Source: Bacteroidota bacterium
GTDB lineage: Bacteria; Bacteroidota; Ignavibacteria; Palsa-1295
Direction of reading: 5' to 3'
DNA: 64,000 nucleotides
NCBI GenBank assembly: GCA_018266755.1
Contig: JAFDZW010000001.1
Coordinates: 149,635 to 213,634 of the forward strand
The position numbers were made by a program, and so were the translations under genes. The notes below the pieces were generated by a model. It was not told the DNA's origin. It did no database searches and saw only the letters and a list, made by a program, of their open reading frames with translations. How positions within the stretch are numbered: the first letter of the stretch is position 1; every line of letters starts with the position of its first letter. Shown here in pieces: positions 1 through 7,484 of this stretch.

Positions 1-1
1 C

Positions 2-106
2 ATCGGCGGATCGTCTCATTCATTGCTACTCGAGATATTCACGCATGAAGGCGTCGGGACGCAGATCATCAACGACGAATCTCCGGTCGGCCTCAAACAG
101 GAGCCG
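2..106 (+). CDS. argB: C-terminal end of acetylglutamate kinase (ArgB), partial, in frame with argF
   Basis: The frame is open to the left edge and reads IGGSSHSLLLEIFTHEGVGT, which matches the conserved end of N-acetylglutamate kinase (family pattern GR-x-HS-LLLE-FT-x-G-x-GT). ArgB phosphorylates N-acetylglutamate, the second step of arginine synthesis. No stop codon follows: the frame continues through a linker of about ten residues into the ornithine carbamoyltransferase domain. Either this is a true ArgB-ArgF fusion, or argF is also started internally at 107. Only about 30 residues are visible, so the identity rests on this short but distinctive end. Confidence 0.7.
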
Positions 107-1135
107 ATGCAGACAGGCGGGAAAGCGGCATCGCTGCTCGATTTCTCAAACCTGACACGTACGTCGGTTGAGCATCTCTTCGCGCTTGCCGATACGCTCC
201 GTCTTCATCCCGAACTGAAGCCGCTCGCCGGTAAGAGTGTTGCAGTGCTGTTCCAGAAGCCGTCGCTTCGCACGAGAGTATCGTTCGAGGTCGGTGTTGC
301 CGAACTTGGCGGAACTCCGGTCGTGCTTGGGAACGAGACGGTCGGACTGGGAAGCCGCGAAAGTGTGGCGGACGTTGCGCGTGTGCTCGAACGCTACTCC
401 GATGCAATCGTCGCTCGTGTATTCGGCCATGAGATTCTTGAGGAGTTCGCCCAGGTTACGAATATTCCGATCGTCAATGCATTGAGCGATCTGCTGCATC
501 CATGCCAAATTCTCGCAGATGCATACGCGCTCTACCGACACGGTAAGTTGCGCGATGGCGTCAAGATCGCGTTTATTGGCGATGGCAACAATGTTGCCAA
601 CTCATGGATCGAACTCGCTCAAATACTGCCGATCGACCTGGTGATCGCTTGTCCGACAGGCTATGAGCCCCCGATCGAACGGTTCATGCGCCCGGATGCG
701 GTGGGGACTGTGACGGTAACGAACGATGCGATGATCGCTGCTGCAAACGCGGACGTCATCTATACCGATGTCTGGACCAGCATGGGGCAGGAAGAGGAAT
801 CCGCCAAGCGATTGCATGACTTCGCGGGCTTCGAGGTGAATACCACGATGCTTTCGGTCGCAAAACCGACCTGTGCGGTGATGCACTGCCTCCCCGCACA
901 TCGGGGAGAGGAAATCTCGGCAGAAGTGTTGGAATCTCCGAATTCAATTGTCTTTGATCAGGCCGAATGCCGACTGCATATCCAAAAAGCAGTGCTGGCA
1001 TGGCTGCTGGCCCCGAACACTGGCACGGTCAATGGCGCAACACGGCAGCATCATGAGCAAGCAACGCAGACAGTTTCTCATCAAGGAGATCATCTCTCGG
1101 TCGGTCATCGCACATCAGGAGGATCTGCTCGCTGA
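107..1135 (+). CDS. argF: Ornithine carbamoyltransferase
   Basis: Makes citrulline from ornithine and carbamoyl phosphate (cytoplasmic, arginine pathway). Visible family motifs are FQKPSLRTR (carbamoyl-phosphate binding; most relatives have STRTR), HPCQ, and HCLPAHRGEE with the ornithine-site cysteine. The frame is open to the window edge. The internal ATG at 107 is chosen as start of this domain because AGGAG lies five bases upstream and the family's N-terminus (SLLDFSNL...) follows at once. From 107 the product is 342 residues. Homology appears to end near KAVLAWLL, and about 37 further residues are read out of phase over the start of argR, so the C-terminal tail is probably not conserved. 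Confidence 0.93.
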   Translation: MQTGGKAASLLDFSNLTRTSVEHLFALADTLRLHPELKPLAGKSVAVLFQKPSLRTRVSFEVGVAELGGTPVVLGNETVGLGSRESVADVARVLERYSDAIVARVFGHEILEEFAQVTNIPIVNALSDLLHPCQILADAYALYRHGKLRDGVKIAFIGDGNNVANSWIELAQILPIDLVIACPTGYEPPIERFMRPDAVGTVTVTNDAMIAAANADVIYTDVWTSMGQEEESAKRLHDFAGFEVNTTMLSVAKPTCAVMHCLPAHRGEEISAEVLESPNSIVFDQAECRLHIQKAVLAWLLAPNTGTVNGATRQHHEQATQTVSHQGDHLSVGHRTSGGSAR

Positions 1136-1505
1136 ACTGCGCACGAGTGGCGAAGACGTCAATCAGGCGACGCTTTCGCGTGACCTGCGGGATCTCGGGG
1201 TAAATCGCATTCACACACCCGAGGGACCGCGATATGTGCTCTCGGACGAAGTTCATTCGTCGCATCTTCGAGCGATGATCTCCTACGAGATCACGAACAT
1301 TGTGGCCAACGAGAGCATGGTCGTGGTCAAAACCCTTGCCGGCAGGGCGCAAGGAGTCGCCGAACAGATCGATCACTTGAAACTGTCGAATGTTCTTGCG
1401 ACGCTTGCCGGGGATAATACCATTTTTATCGCACCTGTTTCGGTCGCCGACACCAAGGCGCTCGAACAGCAACTAAAAGCACTCATTACAGAGAATACGG
1501 AATAG
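1053..1505 (+). CDS. argR: Arginine repressor ArgR
   Basis: Arginine-responsive DNA-binding hexamer that represses arginine biosynthesis genes. From the ATG at 1053 it has 150 residues, the usual family length. Residues 1-70 form the winged helix, with the recognition-helix signature NQATLSRDLRDLGV. The C-terminal oligomerisation and arginine-binding domain ends in GDNTIFI, equivalent to the family's GDDT motif. The open frame extends back to 948, but those residues lie inside argF and resemble nothing in ArgR. The start overlaps the end of argF by 83 bases in another frame. Its place between argF and argG suggests self-regulation of the arg operon, although no ARG box is visible in this window. 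Confidence 0.95.
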   Translation: MSKQRRQFLIKEIISRSVIAHQEDLLAELRTSGEDVNQATLSRDLRDLGVNRIHTPEGPRYVLSDEVHSSHLRAMISYEITNIVANESMVVVKTLAGRAQGVAEQIDHLKLSNVLATLAGDNTIFIAPVSVADTKALEQQLKALITENTE

Positions 1506-1509
1506 AACC

Positions 1510-2736
1510 ATGAGCTACGGACTCGACTCGATCAAAAATCAAAAGATCGCATTGGCATTCAGCGGCGGACTCGATACATCGGTCATGATGCGCTGGCTAC
1601 AGGAGAATTTCAATGCAGAGATCGTCACCGTCACCGGCGATCTCGGACAAGAAAAGGAACTCGTCGGAGTCCGGGAAAAAGCATTCGAGCTTGGAGCAAA
1701 GGCTGCCTACTTCGTCGACCTCACCCAAGAGTTTGTCACCGATTTCGTCTGGCATTCGCTCAAGGCCGGAGCCTTATACGAGGGTATTTATCCGATGGGC
1801 ACGGCGCTCGGGCGTCCGCTCCTTGCGAAGGCGCTTGTCGATGCGGCTCGCAAAGAAGGATGTACGGTCGTTGCGCACGGATGCACAGGAAAAGGAAACG
1901 ATCAGGTTCGTTTCGAAGCCGGCGTTGCTGCGCTTGCACCGGATCTTCAGGTGATCGCCCCGGTTCGTCACTGGGAGTTCAAGTCGCGCGAGCAGGAGAT
2001 CGAGTACTGTGTTGCACGTGGCATCAAGGTCAACGCAACGAAGGCAAGTCCGTATTCGATCGATGAGAATATTTGGGGGACGAGCATTGAGTGCGGCGTT
2101 CTCGAGGATCCGACGGTCGCTCCGCCGGAGGATGCATACCAGCGCACCGTTTCTCCGCAGGCTGCGCCCGACTCACCGGAGAGCGTTACGATTGCGTTTG
2201 AAAACGGCATCCCTGTCGAAGTCAATTTCAAAAAGCTCGGCGGAGTCGATGTGCTCAAGACACTCAACGTCATTGCCGGCCGCAATGCGATCGGTCGTAT
2301 CGATCTGATCGAGAATCGTCTCGTCGGCATCAAGTCGCGCGAAGTGTACGAGGCTCCGGCAGCATTTGTGCTGCAGGCAGCACTCACCGAGTTGGAGCGT
2401 CTGACGCTCGACCGCTACACCGTGCGCATCAAGCATCAGCTTGCAAGCCAATATGCAGACCTTGTGTATAACGGCTTGTGGTACACCCCGGCCCGCGCGG
2501 CGATCGATGCGTTTAACGATGAGGTTGCGAAACGCCTCAGCGGCGAGGTCACACTTTCGCTCTACAAAGGAAACATGAACGTACTTTCTCGTACGTCGCA
2601 ATTCTCGCTCTACGACCAGGCATTGGCTTCGTACACGGAAGAAGATACCTACGATCATCGTGCCGGCGAAGGCTTCTCGAAAGTGCATTCGCTGCCGTTG
2701 AAGGTGATGGGTGCTACACAAGGGTACCTCGTCTGA
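1510..2736 (+). CDS. argG: Argininosuccinate synthase
   Basis: Joins citrulline and aspartate using ATP to give argininosuccinate. The N-terminal nucleotide-binding PP-loop FSGGLDTS is at residues 17-24, and the 408-residue length is typical of the family. It starts four bases after argR and is followed three bases later by argH, so the arg genes read as one transcription unit. No truncation or unusual residue was seen. Confidence 0.97.
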   Translation: MSYGLDSIKNQKIALAFSGGLDTSVMMRWLQENFNAEIVTVTGDLGQEKELVGVREKAFELGAKAAYFVDLTQEFVTDFVWHSLKAGALYEGIYPMGTALGRPLLAKALVDAARKEGCTVVAHGCTGKGNDQVRFEAGVAALAPDLQVIAPVRHWEFKSREQEIEYCVARGIKVNATKASPYSIDENIWGTSIECGVLEDPTVAPPEDAYQRTVSPQAAPDSPESVTIAFENGIPVEVNFKKLGGVDVLKTLNVIAGRNAIGRIDLIENRLVGIKSREVYEAPAAFVLQAALTELERLTLDRYTVRIKHQLASQYADLVYNGLWYTPARAAIDAFNDEVAKRLSGEVTLSLYKGNMNVLSRTSQFSLYDQALASYTEEDTYDHRAGEGFSKVHSLPLKVMGATQGYLV

Positions 2737-2739
2737 GGC

Positions 2740-4137
2740 ATGGCTGCAACCGACACGGCATTGTGGGGCGGCAGATTCTCCGAGCAACTCTCTTCGCTCT
2801 CCGCTCGATTCTCGAACTCGCTCTCGAGCGATCTGACCTTTGTCCAGGATGACATTCAAGGTTCGATCGCTCATGCAACGATGCTTGGCGAATGCGGCGT
2901 GATCTCAAAAGAAGAGGCACGATTGATCGTTGTCGCCTTGGGCGAGATCGCCCATGAGATCACTGCAAACGGAGCTCCGCCGGAAATTGAGTGCGAAGAC
3001 GTTCACTCGCTTGTCGAGATGATGCTTGTACGCAAAGTCGGGGATGTCGGAAAAAAACTCCATACGGCCCGCAGTCGCAACGATCAGGTTGCGCTCGACG
3101 AACGCTTGTATTTGAAGCGTACGGTGTCGGCGCTTCGCATCGCAATCGAAGATGCTATTCGTGCAATCGTATCGAAAGCCGAGTCGTCGATCGGGATTCT
3201 CATGCCGGGATATACACATCTGCAACACGCCCAGCCGGTGTTGCTTGCGCATCATATCCTGGCATACGTTTCGATGTTCGATCGCGATGTTGAGCGCTTG
3301 ACCGACGCCCTCTCTCGTTCGGATGTGTCTCCGCTCGGTTCTGCCGCATTCAGCGGGACGTCGTGGCCGATCGATCGGGAGGCAGTGGCGCAACATCTTG
3401 GCTTTTCCGGGATTACCGAGAATAGTATCGATTCCGTGAGCGATCGCGATCATGTGATCGAAGTAATCTCGGATTGTGCGATCATCATGATGCATCTGAG
3501 TCGCTTCGCCGAAGAATGCGTATTGTGGAGTTCGTCGGAGTTCAACTTCGTCCGCTTCCCCGATACGCTTACAACCGGCAGCAGCATCATGCCGCAAAAG
3601 CGCAACCCGGATATGGCCGAGCTGATTCGTGGCAAGACCGGTATCGTGTACGGTGCACTGATGAATATTCTGACCACGATGAAGGCGCTACCGCTCGCGT
3701 ATAACCGAGATATGCAGACCGATAAGCAGCCGCTATTCGACGCACTGGGTACGACAACCGACTGCGTGAAGATGGCCACAGAACTCATCGACGGCGCAGT
3801 CTTTAATGCGGATGCGATGCGAGCCCAGCTCGCGGCAGGTTTCCTGACGGCGACCGAGTTAGCCGATTATCTTGCGGCAAAGGGTGTGCCGTTCAGAACG
3901 GCGCATGAAATCACCGGATTGGTTGTCGCACATTGTGAGCGCAGCGGGCATCAATTGCATGAAGTGCCGCTGAAAACACTCCAGACATTTTCAACTGTGA
4001 TCGAGGCCGATGTATTCGACGCCCTGGATCCTGTTCGCTCGATCGAGCGCAAACGCTCGACGGGCAGTACATCAACGATTGAAGTTCAAACACAAATAGC
4101 CCTGTGGAAAGCACGTTACTCGCAGATACCGTCATGA
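2740..4137 (+). CDS. argH: Argininosuccinate lyase
   Basis: Splits argininosuccinate into arginine and fumarate, the last step of arginine synthesis. The 465-residue product has the fumarase/aspartase superfamily signature GSSIMPQKRNPD at residues 280-291, which carries the catalytic serine loop. N-terminal landmarks such as DVHSLVE and LHTARSRNDQV are also present. It sits three bases after argG, and its stop overlaps the start of argD in ATGA, so translation of the two is probably coupled. Confidence 0.97.
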   Translation: MAATDTALWGGRFSEQLSSLSARFSNSLSSDLTFVQDDIQGSIAHATMLGECGVISKEEARLIVVALGEIAHEITANGAPPEIECEDVHSLVEMMLVRKVGDVGKKLHTARSRNDQVALDERLYLKRTVSALRIAIEDAIRAIVSKAESSIGILMPGYTHLQHAQPVLLAHHILAYVSMFDRDVERLTDALSRSDVSPLGSAAFSGTSWPIDREAVAQHLGFSGITENSIDSVSDRDHVIEVISDCAIIMMHLSRFAEECVLWSSSEFNFVRFPDTLTTGSSIMPQKRNPDMAELIRGKTGIVYGALMNILTTMKALPLAYNRDMQTDKQPLFDALGTTTDCVKMATELIDGAVFNADAMRAQLAAGFLTATELADYLAAKGVPFRTAHEITGLVVAHCERSGHQLHEVPLKTLQTFSTVIEADVFDALDPVRSIERKRSTGSTSTIEVQTQIALWKARYSQIPS

Positions 4138-5303
4138 CCGACGCGTCGCTCGCCGAACGCGAATCGGCCGCATTATTTCATACATACGATCGTCTGGCCA
4201 TTGGTGCGGTGACACACACCGAAGGCTGTACGATCTATACCGAAAAGGGTGCATATCTCGATCTCATTTCGGGGCTTGGGGTGAATGCGTTGGGATATTC
4301 CCACCCGGGAGTGATCCGAGCCATCGAAGAACAGGCTCACAAGTATTTGCACTTGTCGAACCTGTATCTACAAGAGCCGCAGATCGTTCTCGCAGAAAAG
4401 ATCAAGAAGCTATCAGGATACGATAAAGTCTTTTTCTGTAACAGTGGTACCGAAGCGGTCGAGGGTGCGATTAAACTTGCCAGGAAGTTCGGCGCACCGG
4501 CAGGGAAGTATGAAGTCTTCGGTCTGGAGAATGCTTTCCATGGCCGCACGTATGGCGCGCTCTCGCTCATGGACAAGCTGAAGTATCGCGAAGGCTTTTC
4601 TCCGCTTGTCGAAGGGATTCGTTGTACTTCCCCGGATGCTCTCGAGTCTGTTGTAAGCGAACGGACGGCGGCGATCATTCTTGAAGTGATCCAAGGAGAG
4701 GGCGGGATTAAGGTTGTCTCTGCCCAGACCGTCGCGCTGCTGAAGACGCTACAGGAACGCTATGGTGTGCTCATTATCGCCGACGAGATCCAGAGCGGTA
4801 TCGGCCGCACCGGGACGTTCTTTGCGTTCGAGAAGCTCGGATTGAAACCAGATATCATCGTCTCGGCCAAAGCCGTGGGTGGTGGGCTTCCGCTCGGTGC
4901 GATTATTTCGACCGATCGTGTTGCCGCAGCATTTACGCCGGGCGTACACGGTACGACATTCGGTGGGAATGCACTGTCATGTGTCGCCGGCGCCGTAGTT
5001 CTCGAGGAGATTGAGAACGGCTTGATGGATCGTATCAACGAACTATCGTCGTGGTTCTTCGGGCGACTCAATGAGCTCAAAGCACGCTTCCCGAAGACCA
5101 TCGGCGAAGTGCGAGGCGCAGGGTTGATGATCGGCATCGAATGTGTGATCGATCCAAAGCCGATTCACAAAGCACTACTCGATCGCGGTATTATTACGAA
5201 TGTGACAGCGACGAATGTAATTCGCTTACTACCACCGTTGGTGGTCACAAAGGAAGAGTTGGAATCCTTCCTCGAAGCATTTGAAGCAGTCGTGGAGCAG
5301 TAA
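4134..5303 (+). CDS. argD: Acetylornithine/succinyldiaminopimelate-type aminotransferase
   Basis: PLP-dependent class III aminotransferase, most likely acetylornithine transaminase given the operon. The ATG at 4134 overlaps the argH stop as ATGA and gives 389 residues; ten extra upstream codons (from 4104) lie inside argH and are not needed. Motifs: FFCNSGTEAVEGAIK near residue 100, the DEIQSGIGRTG loop, and the Schiff-base lysine K246 in SAKAVGGGLP. Family members can also act on succinyl-diaminopimelate or ornithine, so the exact substrate is inferred from the neighbours. Confidence 0.93.
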   Translation: MTDASLAERESAALFHTYDRLAIGAVTHTEGCTIYTEKGAYLDLISGLGVNALGYSHPGVIRAIEEQAHKYLHLSNLYLQEPQIVLAEKIKKLSGYDKVFFCNSGTEAVEGAIKLARKFGAPAGKYEVFGLENAFHGRTYGALSLMDKLKYREGFSPLVEGIRCTSPDALESVVSERTAAIILEVIQGEGGIKVVSAQTVALLKTLQERYGVLIIADEIQSGIGRTGTFFAFEKLGLKPDIIVSAKAVGGGLPLGAIISTDRVAAAFTPGVHGTTFGGNALSCVAGAVVLEEIENGLMDRINELSSWFFGRLNELKARFPKTIGEVRGAGLMIGIECVIDPKPIHKALLDRGIITNVTATNVIRLLPPLVVTKEELESFLEAFEAVVEQ

Positions 5304-5316
5304 TTGACTCCGGCCA

Positions 5317-5356
5317 GAAATACAGAAGGACAGCCGATGGCTGCCTTCTGTATTTC
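5317..5356. terminator. Long hairpin between argD and the convergent cytochrome gene
   Basis: A 13-bp perfect stem (GAAATACAGAAGG with CCTTCTGTATTTC) is extended by CAGCC/GGCTG past a single bulged A, leaving a GAT loop. It lies 14 bases after the argD stop and 16 bases before the end of the cytochrome frame on the other strand. There is no clear U-tract on either side. It could be a bidirectional terminator or an mRNA-end stabilising hairpin. Confidence 0.6.
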
Positions 5357-5371
5357 AGCACTGGTCTTCTG

Positions 5372-5755
5372 CTACTTTGCCAGTGACCGTACGTAGGCAA
5401 GCAAGGCGTTAATTTCGTCTTCTTTGAGCTGTGGTTGCGCCGGCATACCCGGGTAACCGAATTGCGCTCCGCCCTTCTTGATCGTATGCCCGATCCGATC
5501 GTCGGTAAGCTTACTCATATATGCTCCGTTTGTATGGTCGCGGGGCTTCGGATTCAGGTTTGCTGCGGCAGGGCCGTCGCCTTTTCCGGTTTGACCGTGA
5601 TACGGTGCGCACGTTGTGATATATAATTGATGCCCCTGCTCGAGCGTTGCCGGGTTCGCTTTGTATACAACCTCCGCAATACCCGCGTCGTCCTTCTTTA
5701 GCTCGTCCGAGTTCGAGTCGGATTTCCCGCCATAACTCGAGAGAGTCAAGAGCAA
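5372..5755 (-). CDS. c-type cytochrome-like protein with lost heme and lipobox cysteines (possible pseudogene)
   Basis: The fold and spacing are those of a small class I cytochrome c: an N-terminal heme site, GKGDGPAAANLNPKPRDH, a candidate axial Met in GYPGMPAQ, and a C-terminal helix INALLAYVRSLAK. But the heme motif reads CAPYH instead of CxxCH (TAT at 5600-5602). Reading back through the frame gives a signal-peptide-like stretch (RRLHSDS..., then FALLLTLSSYGGK) in which the lipobox cysteine is also Tyr (TAT at 5732-5734). No ATG or GTG precedes that stretch, and the only in-frame start is TTG at 5755, inside it. The frame is otherwise intact at 127 residues. This looks like an early pseudogene or a protein that no longer binds heme in the standard way. 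Confidence 0.65.
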   Translation of the reverse strand: MLLTLSSYGGKSDSNSDELKKDDAGIAEVVYKANPATLEQGHQLYITTCAPYHGQTGKGDGPAAANLNPKPRDHTNGAYMSKLTDDRIGHTIKKGGAQFGYPGMPAQPQLKEDEINALLAYVRSLAK

Positions 5756-6080
5756 CGCAAACGATGCGACGATCGATGCAACACTATCCGAATGAAGCCG
5801 CCTGGGATTAGGATATACGCAGTATTCGAGACAACAGAAGCTGCTTAGCTATGTGGACGGTGGATGTTAACTGATTGATAATAGGCGCGTTGGGTCTGGC
5901 TGTGCACAGTAATCTGTACCCGTAGTAACTCGAACAAATGTTCGTAGCTACGCTTTCAAACCAATTAATCACGGAGGGTGGATGTTGTCGCATCCTGATC
6001 GGAAGATCGTGCGGTTGTCGTATGACATACGTCATAATGATTGAGCATAGGATCTGGATATTTTTGTATCGAGAGCAACG
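5756..6080. other. Intergenic region between the cytochrome and the Crp/Fnr regulator
   Basis: No convincing gene. It holds the un-started signal-peptide remnant of the cytochrome (about 5756-5803, - strand), a palindrome CGAACA-AA-TGTTCG (5931-5944), a 10-bp direct repeat GGTGGATGTT (5859-5868 and 5977-5986) and the operator-like palindrome listed separately. A sequence TATTTTTG at 6059-6066 fits the Bacteroidota -7 element TAnnTTTG, but I see no well-spaced -33 element. Confidence 0.5.
6021..6036. promoter_or_regulatory. Candidate Crp/Fnr-family operator
   Basis: TATGACATACGTCATA is a perfect inverted repeat (TATGAC, 4-base spacer, GTCATA), 45 bases before the ATG of a Crp/Fnr-family gene. 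Family regulators bind 14-16 bp dyads of this general shape. Autoregulation is the simplest reading, but the exact sequence is neither a classical CRP nor an FNR site. Confidence 0.45.
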
Positions 6081-6749
6081 ATGAATGAACTGTATTCGGA
6101 GGAGCTCTTACGACGATACGGTGCAACGCTCATTCGGTTGAATAAGAATGAGATAATATTTGGACAGGGAGAACGGGCGGAGCACTTCTACGTCGTATGC
6201 AGCGGTAAAGTGAAGATGTCGCATTTTAGCGACGAAGGGCGAGAGTTTGTGCAGGGGTACTTCACTGCAGGCCAAAGTTTCGGCGAACCGCCGCTGCTTG
6301 CCTCGATGAACTACCCGGCGACGGCACTCGCCGTCGAAGAATCGACTGTCTATTCGTTACCGCAACCGGCGTTCCTTGAGATGCTCCGAGACAACTTCGA
6401 CGTACACTATGCCCTGCTTGAAACGCTCGGCAAACGCCTGATGTACAAGTCGATGATGCTCAGCGAAGTAGCCGTCGAAGAGGCCGAGCACCGCCTGAAG
6501 TCGCTCATGGCGTACTTCAAACGCTCGCGCGGTCTTGGCCGGCAGGACGAGTTCGTCGTTCCGTTCACACGGCAGCAACTTGCCGACATGACCGGACTTC
6601 GCGTCGAAACCGTGATCCGCACGATCAAGCATATGGAGCAGGAAGGGCAGCTGGAGATCATTGAAGGGAAAATATTCTGGACACCCAAACGATCGAAGAC
6701 TGGAGCCCATGATGGAAACAACGAATCGAACACTCCGCGAACTCGTTAG
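6081..6749 (+). CDS. Crp/Fnr-family transcriptional regulator (probably NO/redox responsive)
   Basis: A 222-residue protein with an N-terminal cyclic-nucleotide-binding-type beta-roll (about residues 15-115; GQGERAEHFYVVCSGKVKM and FGEPPLL), a dimerisation helix, and a C-terminal helix-turn-helix TRQQLADMTGLRVETVIRTI. It lacks the N-terminal cysteine cluster of iron-sulfur FNR, so it is not an oxygen-sensing FNR of that kind. It overlaps the next gene, a di-iron repair protein, and is followed by NO reductase. This arrangement is typical of NO-responsive members such as the DNR/NnrR/HcpR groups, so control of the two downstream genes is likely. Confidence 0.85.
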   Translation: MNELYSEELLRRYGATLIRLNKNEIIFGQGERAEHFYVVCSGKVKMSHFSDEGREFVQGYFTAGQSFGEPPLLASMNYPATALAVEESTVYSLPQPAFLEMLRDNFDVHYALLETLGKRLMYKSMMLSEVAVEEAEHRLKSLMAYFKRSRGLGRQDEFVVPFTRQQLADMTGLRVETVIRTIKHMEQEGQLEIIEGKIFWTPKRSKTGAHDGNNESNTPRTR

Positions 6750-7440
6750 CGACAATCCCAACGCTGCGAAGATATTCGAACACTATGGTCTGGATTTCTG
6801 CTGTCATGGCGCCGAATCGTTGCGCACGGCATGTCAGAGCAAAGGTGTCGATGTGCACGAAGTCTCACAAGAACTGGAGTCGCTGCCGAACGATCTATCG
6901 GCGAATCGGTATTACCAATGGGATCTGGGATTTCTGGTCGATTACATCTTCAATAATCACCACCGCTATATTCGCTCGAACACGCCGCTATTGCGAGGGC
7001 ATTTGTCGAAGGTCGTGCAGGTTCATGGCACTCGGCATCCCGAATTGATCTGTGCCGCAGAGATATTTGACGCAGCAAGTGCTGAACTCGATCAGCATCT
7101 GCTGAAGGAAGAAGTAATGATCTTCCCGTACATCCGTCAACTTGTTTATGCGCAGGCAAACAACCAGATCGTCCCCCGAACGCCGTTCGGCTCGGTATCG
7201 AACCCGATTGCTGTGATGATGAGCGAGCACGACGCGGCGGGCGACGCATTCGCGCAGATTCGCGAACTCCTTGACGAGTACGAACCACCGACGGATGCGT
7301 GTGAAACGCTCCGCCTCACATACCATGAGCTCGAAGAGTTCGAGCATGACTTGCACATGCATGTGTTTCTTGAAAACGCCGTGCTATTCCCTCGCGCACT
7401 AAAGCTTGAGACCGAAGTGTTAAATAATATGGGTCACTAA
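6709..7440 (+). CDS. ric: Iron-sulfur cluster repair di-iron protein (RIC/ScdA/YtfE family)
   Basis: Cytoplasmic di-iron hemerythrin-like protein that repairs Fe-S centres damaged by NO or oxidants. The N-terminal ScdA domain has DFCCHGAESL near residue 30. The hemerythrin-like domain then supplies metal ligands in NNHHRYI, HLLKEEVMIFPYI, SEHDAAGD and HVFLENAVLFPRAL. Two adjacent ATGs (6709, 6712) follow GGAG; either gives about 243 residues. The start lies 41 bases inside the end of the regulator gene, so the two are co-transcribed. The next gene downstream is the NO reductase. Confidence 0.93.
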   Translation: MMETTNRTLRELVSDNPNAAKIFEHYGLDFCCHGAESLRTACQSKGVDVHEVSQELESLPNDLSANRYYQWDLGFLVDYIFNNHHRYIRSNTPLLRGHLSKVVQVHGTRHPELICAAEIFDAASAELDQHLLKEEVMIFPYIRQLVYAQANNQIVPRTPFGSVSNPIAVMMSEHDAAGDAFAQIRELLDEYEPPTDACETLRLTYHELEEFEHDLHMHVFLENAVLFPRALKLETEVLNNMGH

Positions 7441-7484
7441 TTATATAGTGGCCCTGAACGTGTTTACCACCCACACATCCTACA

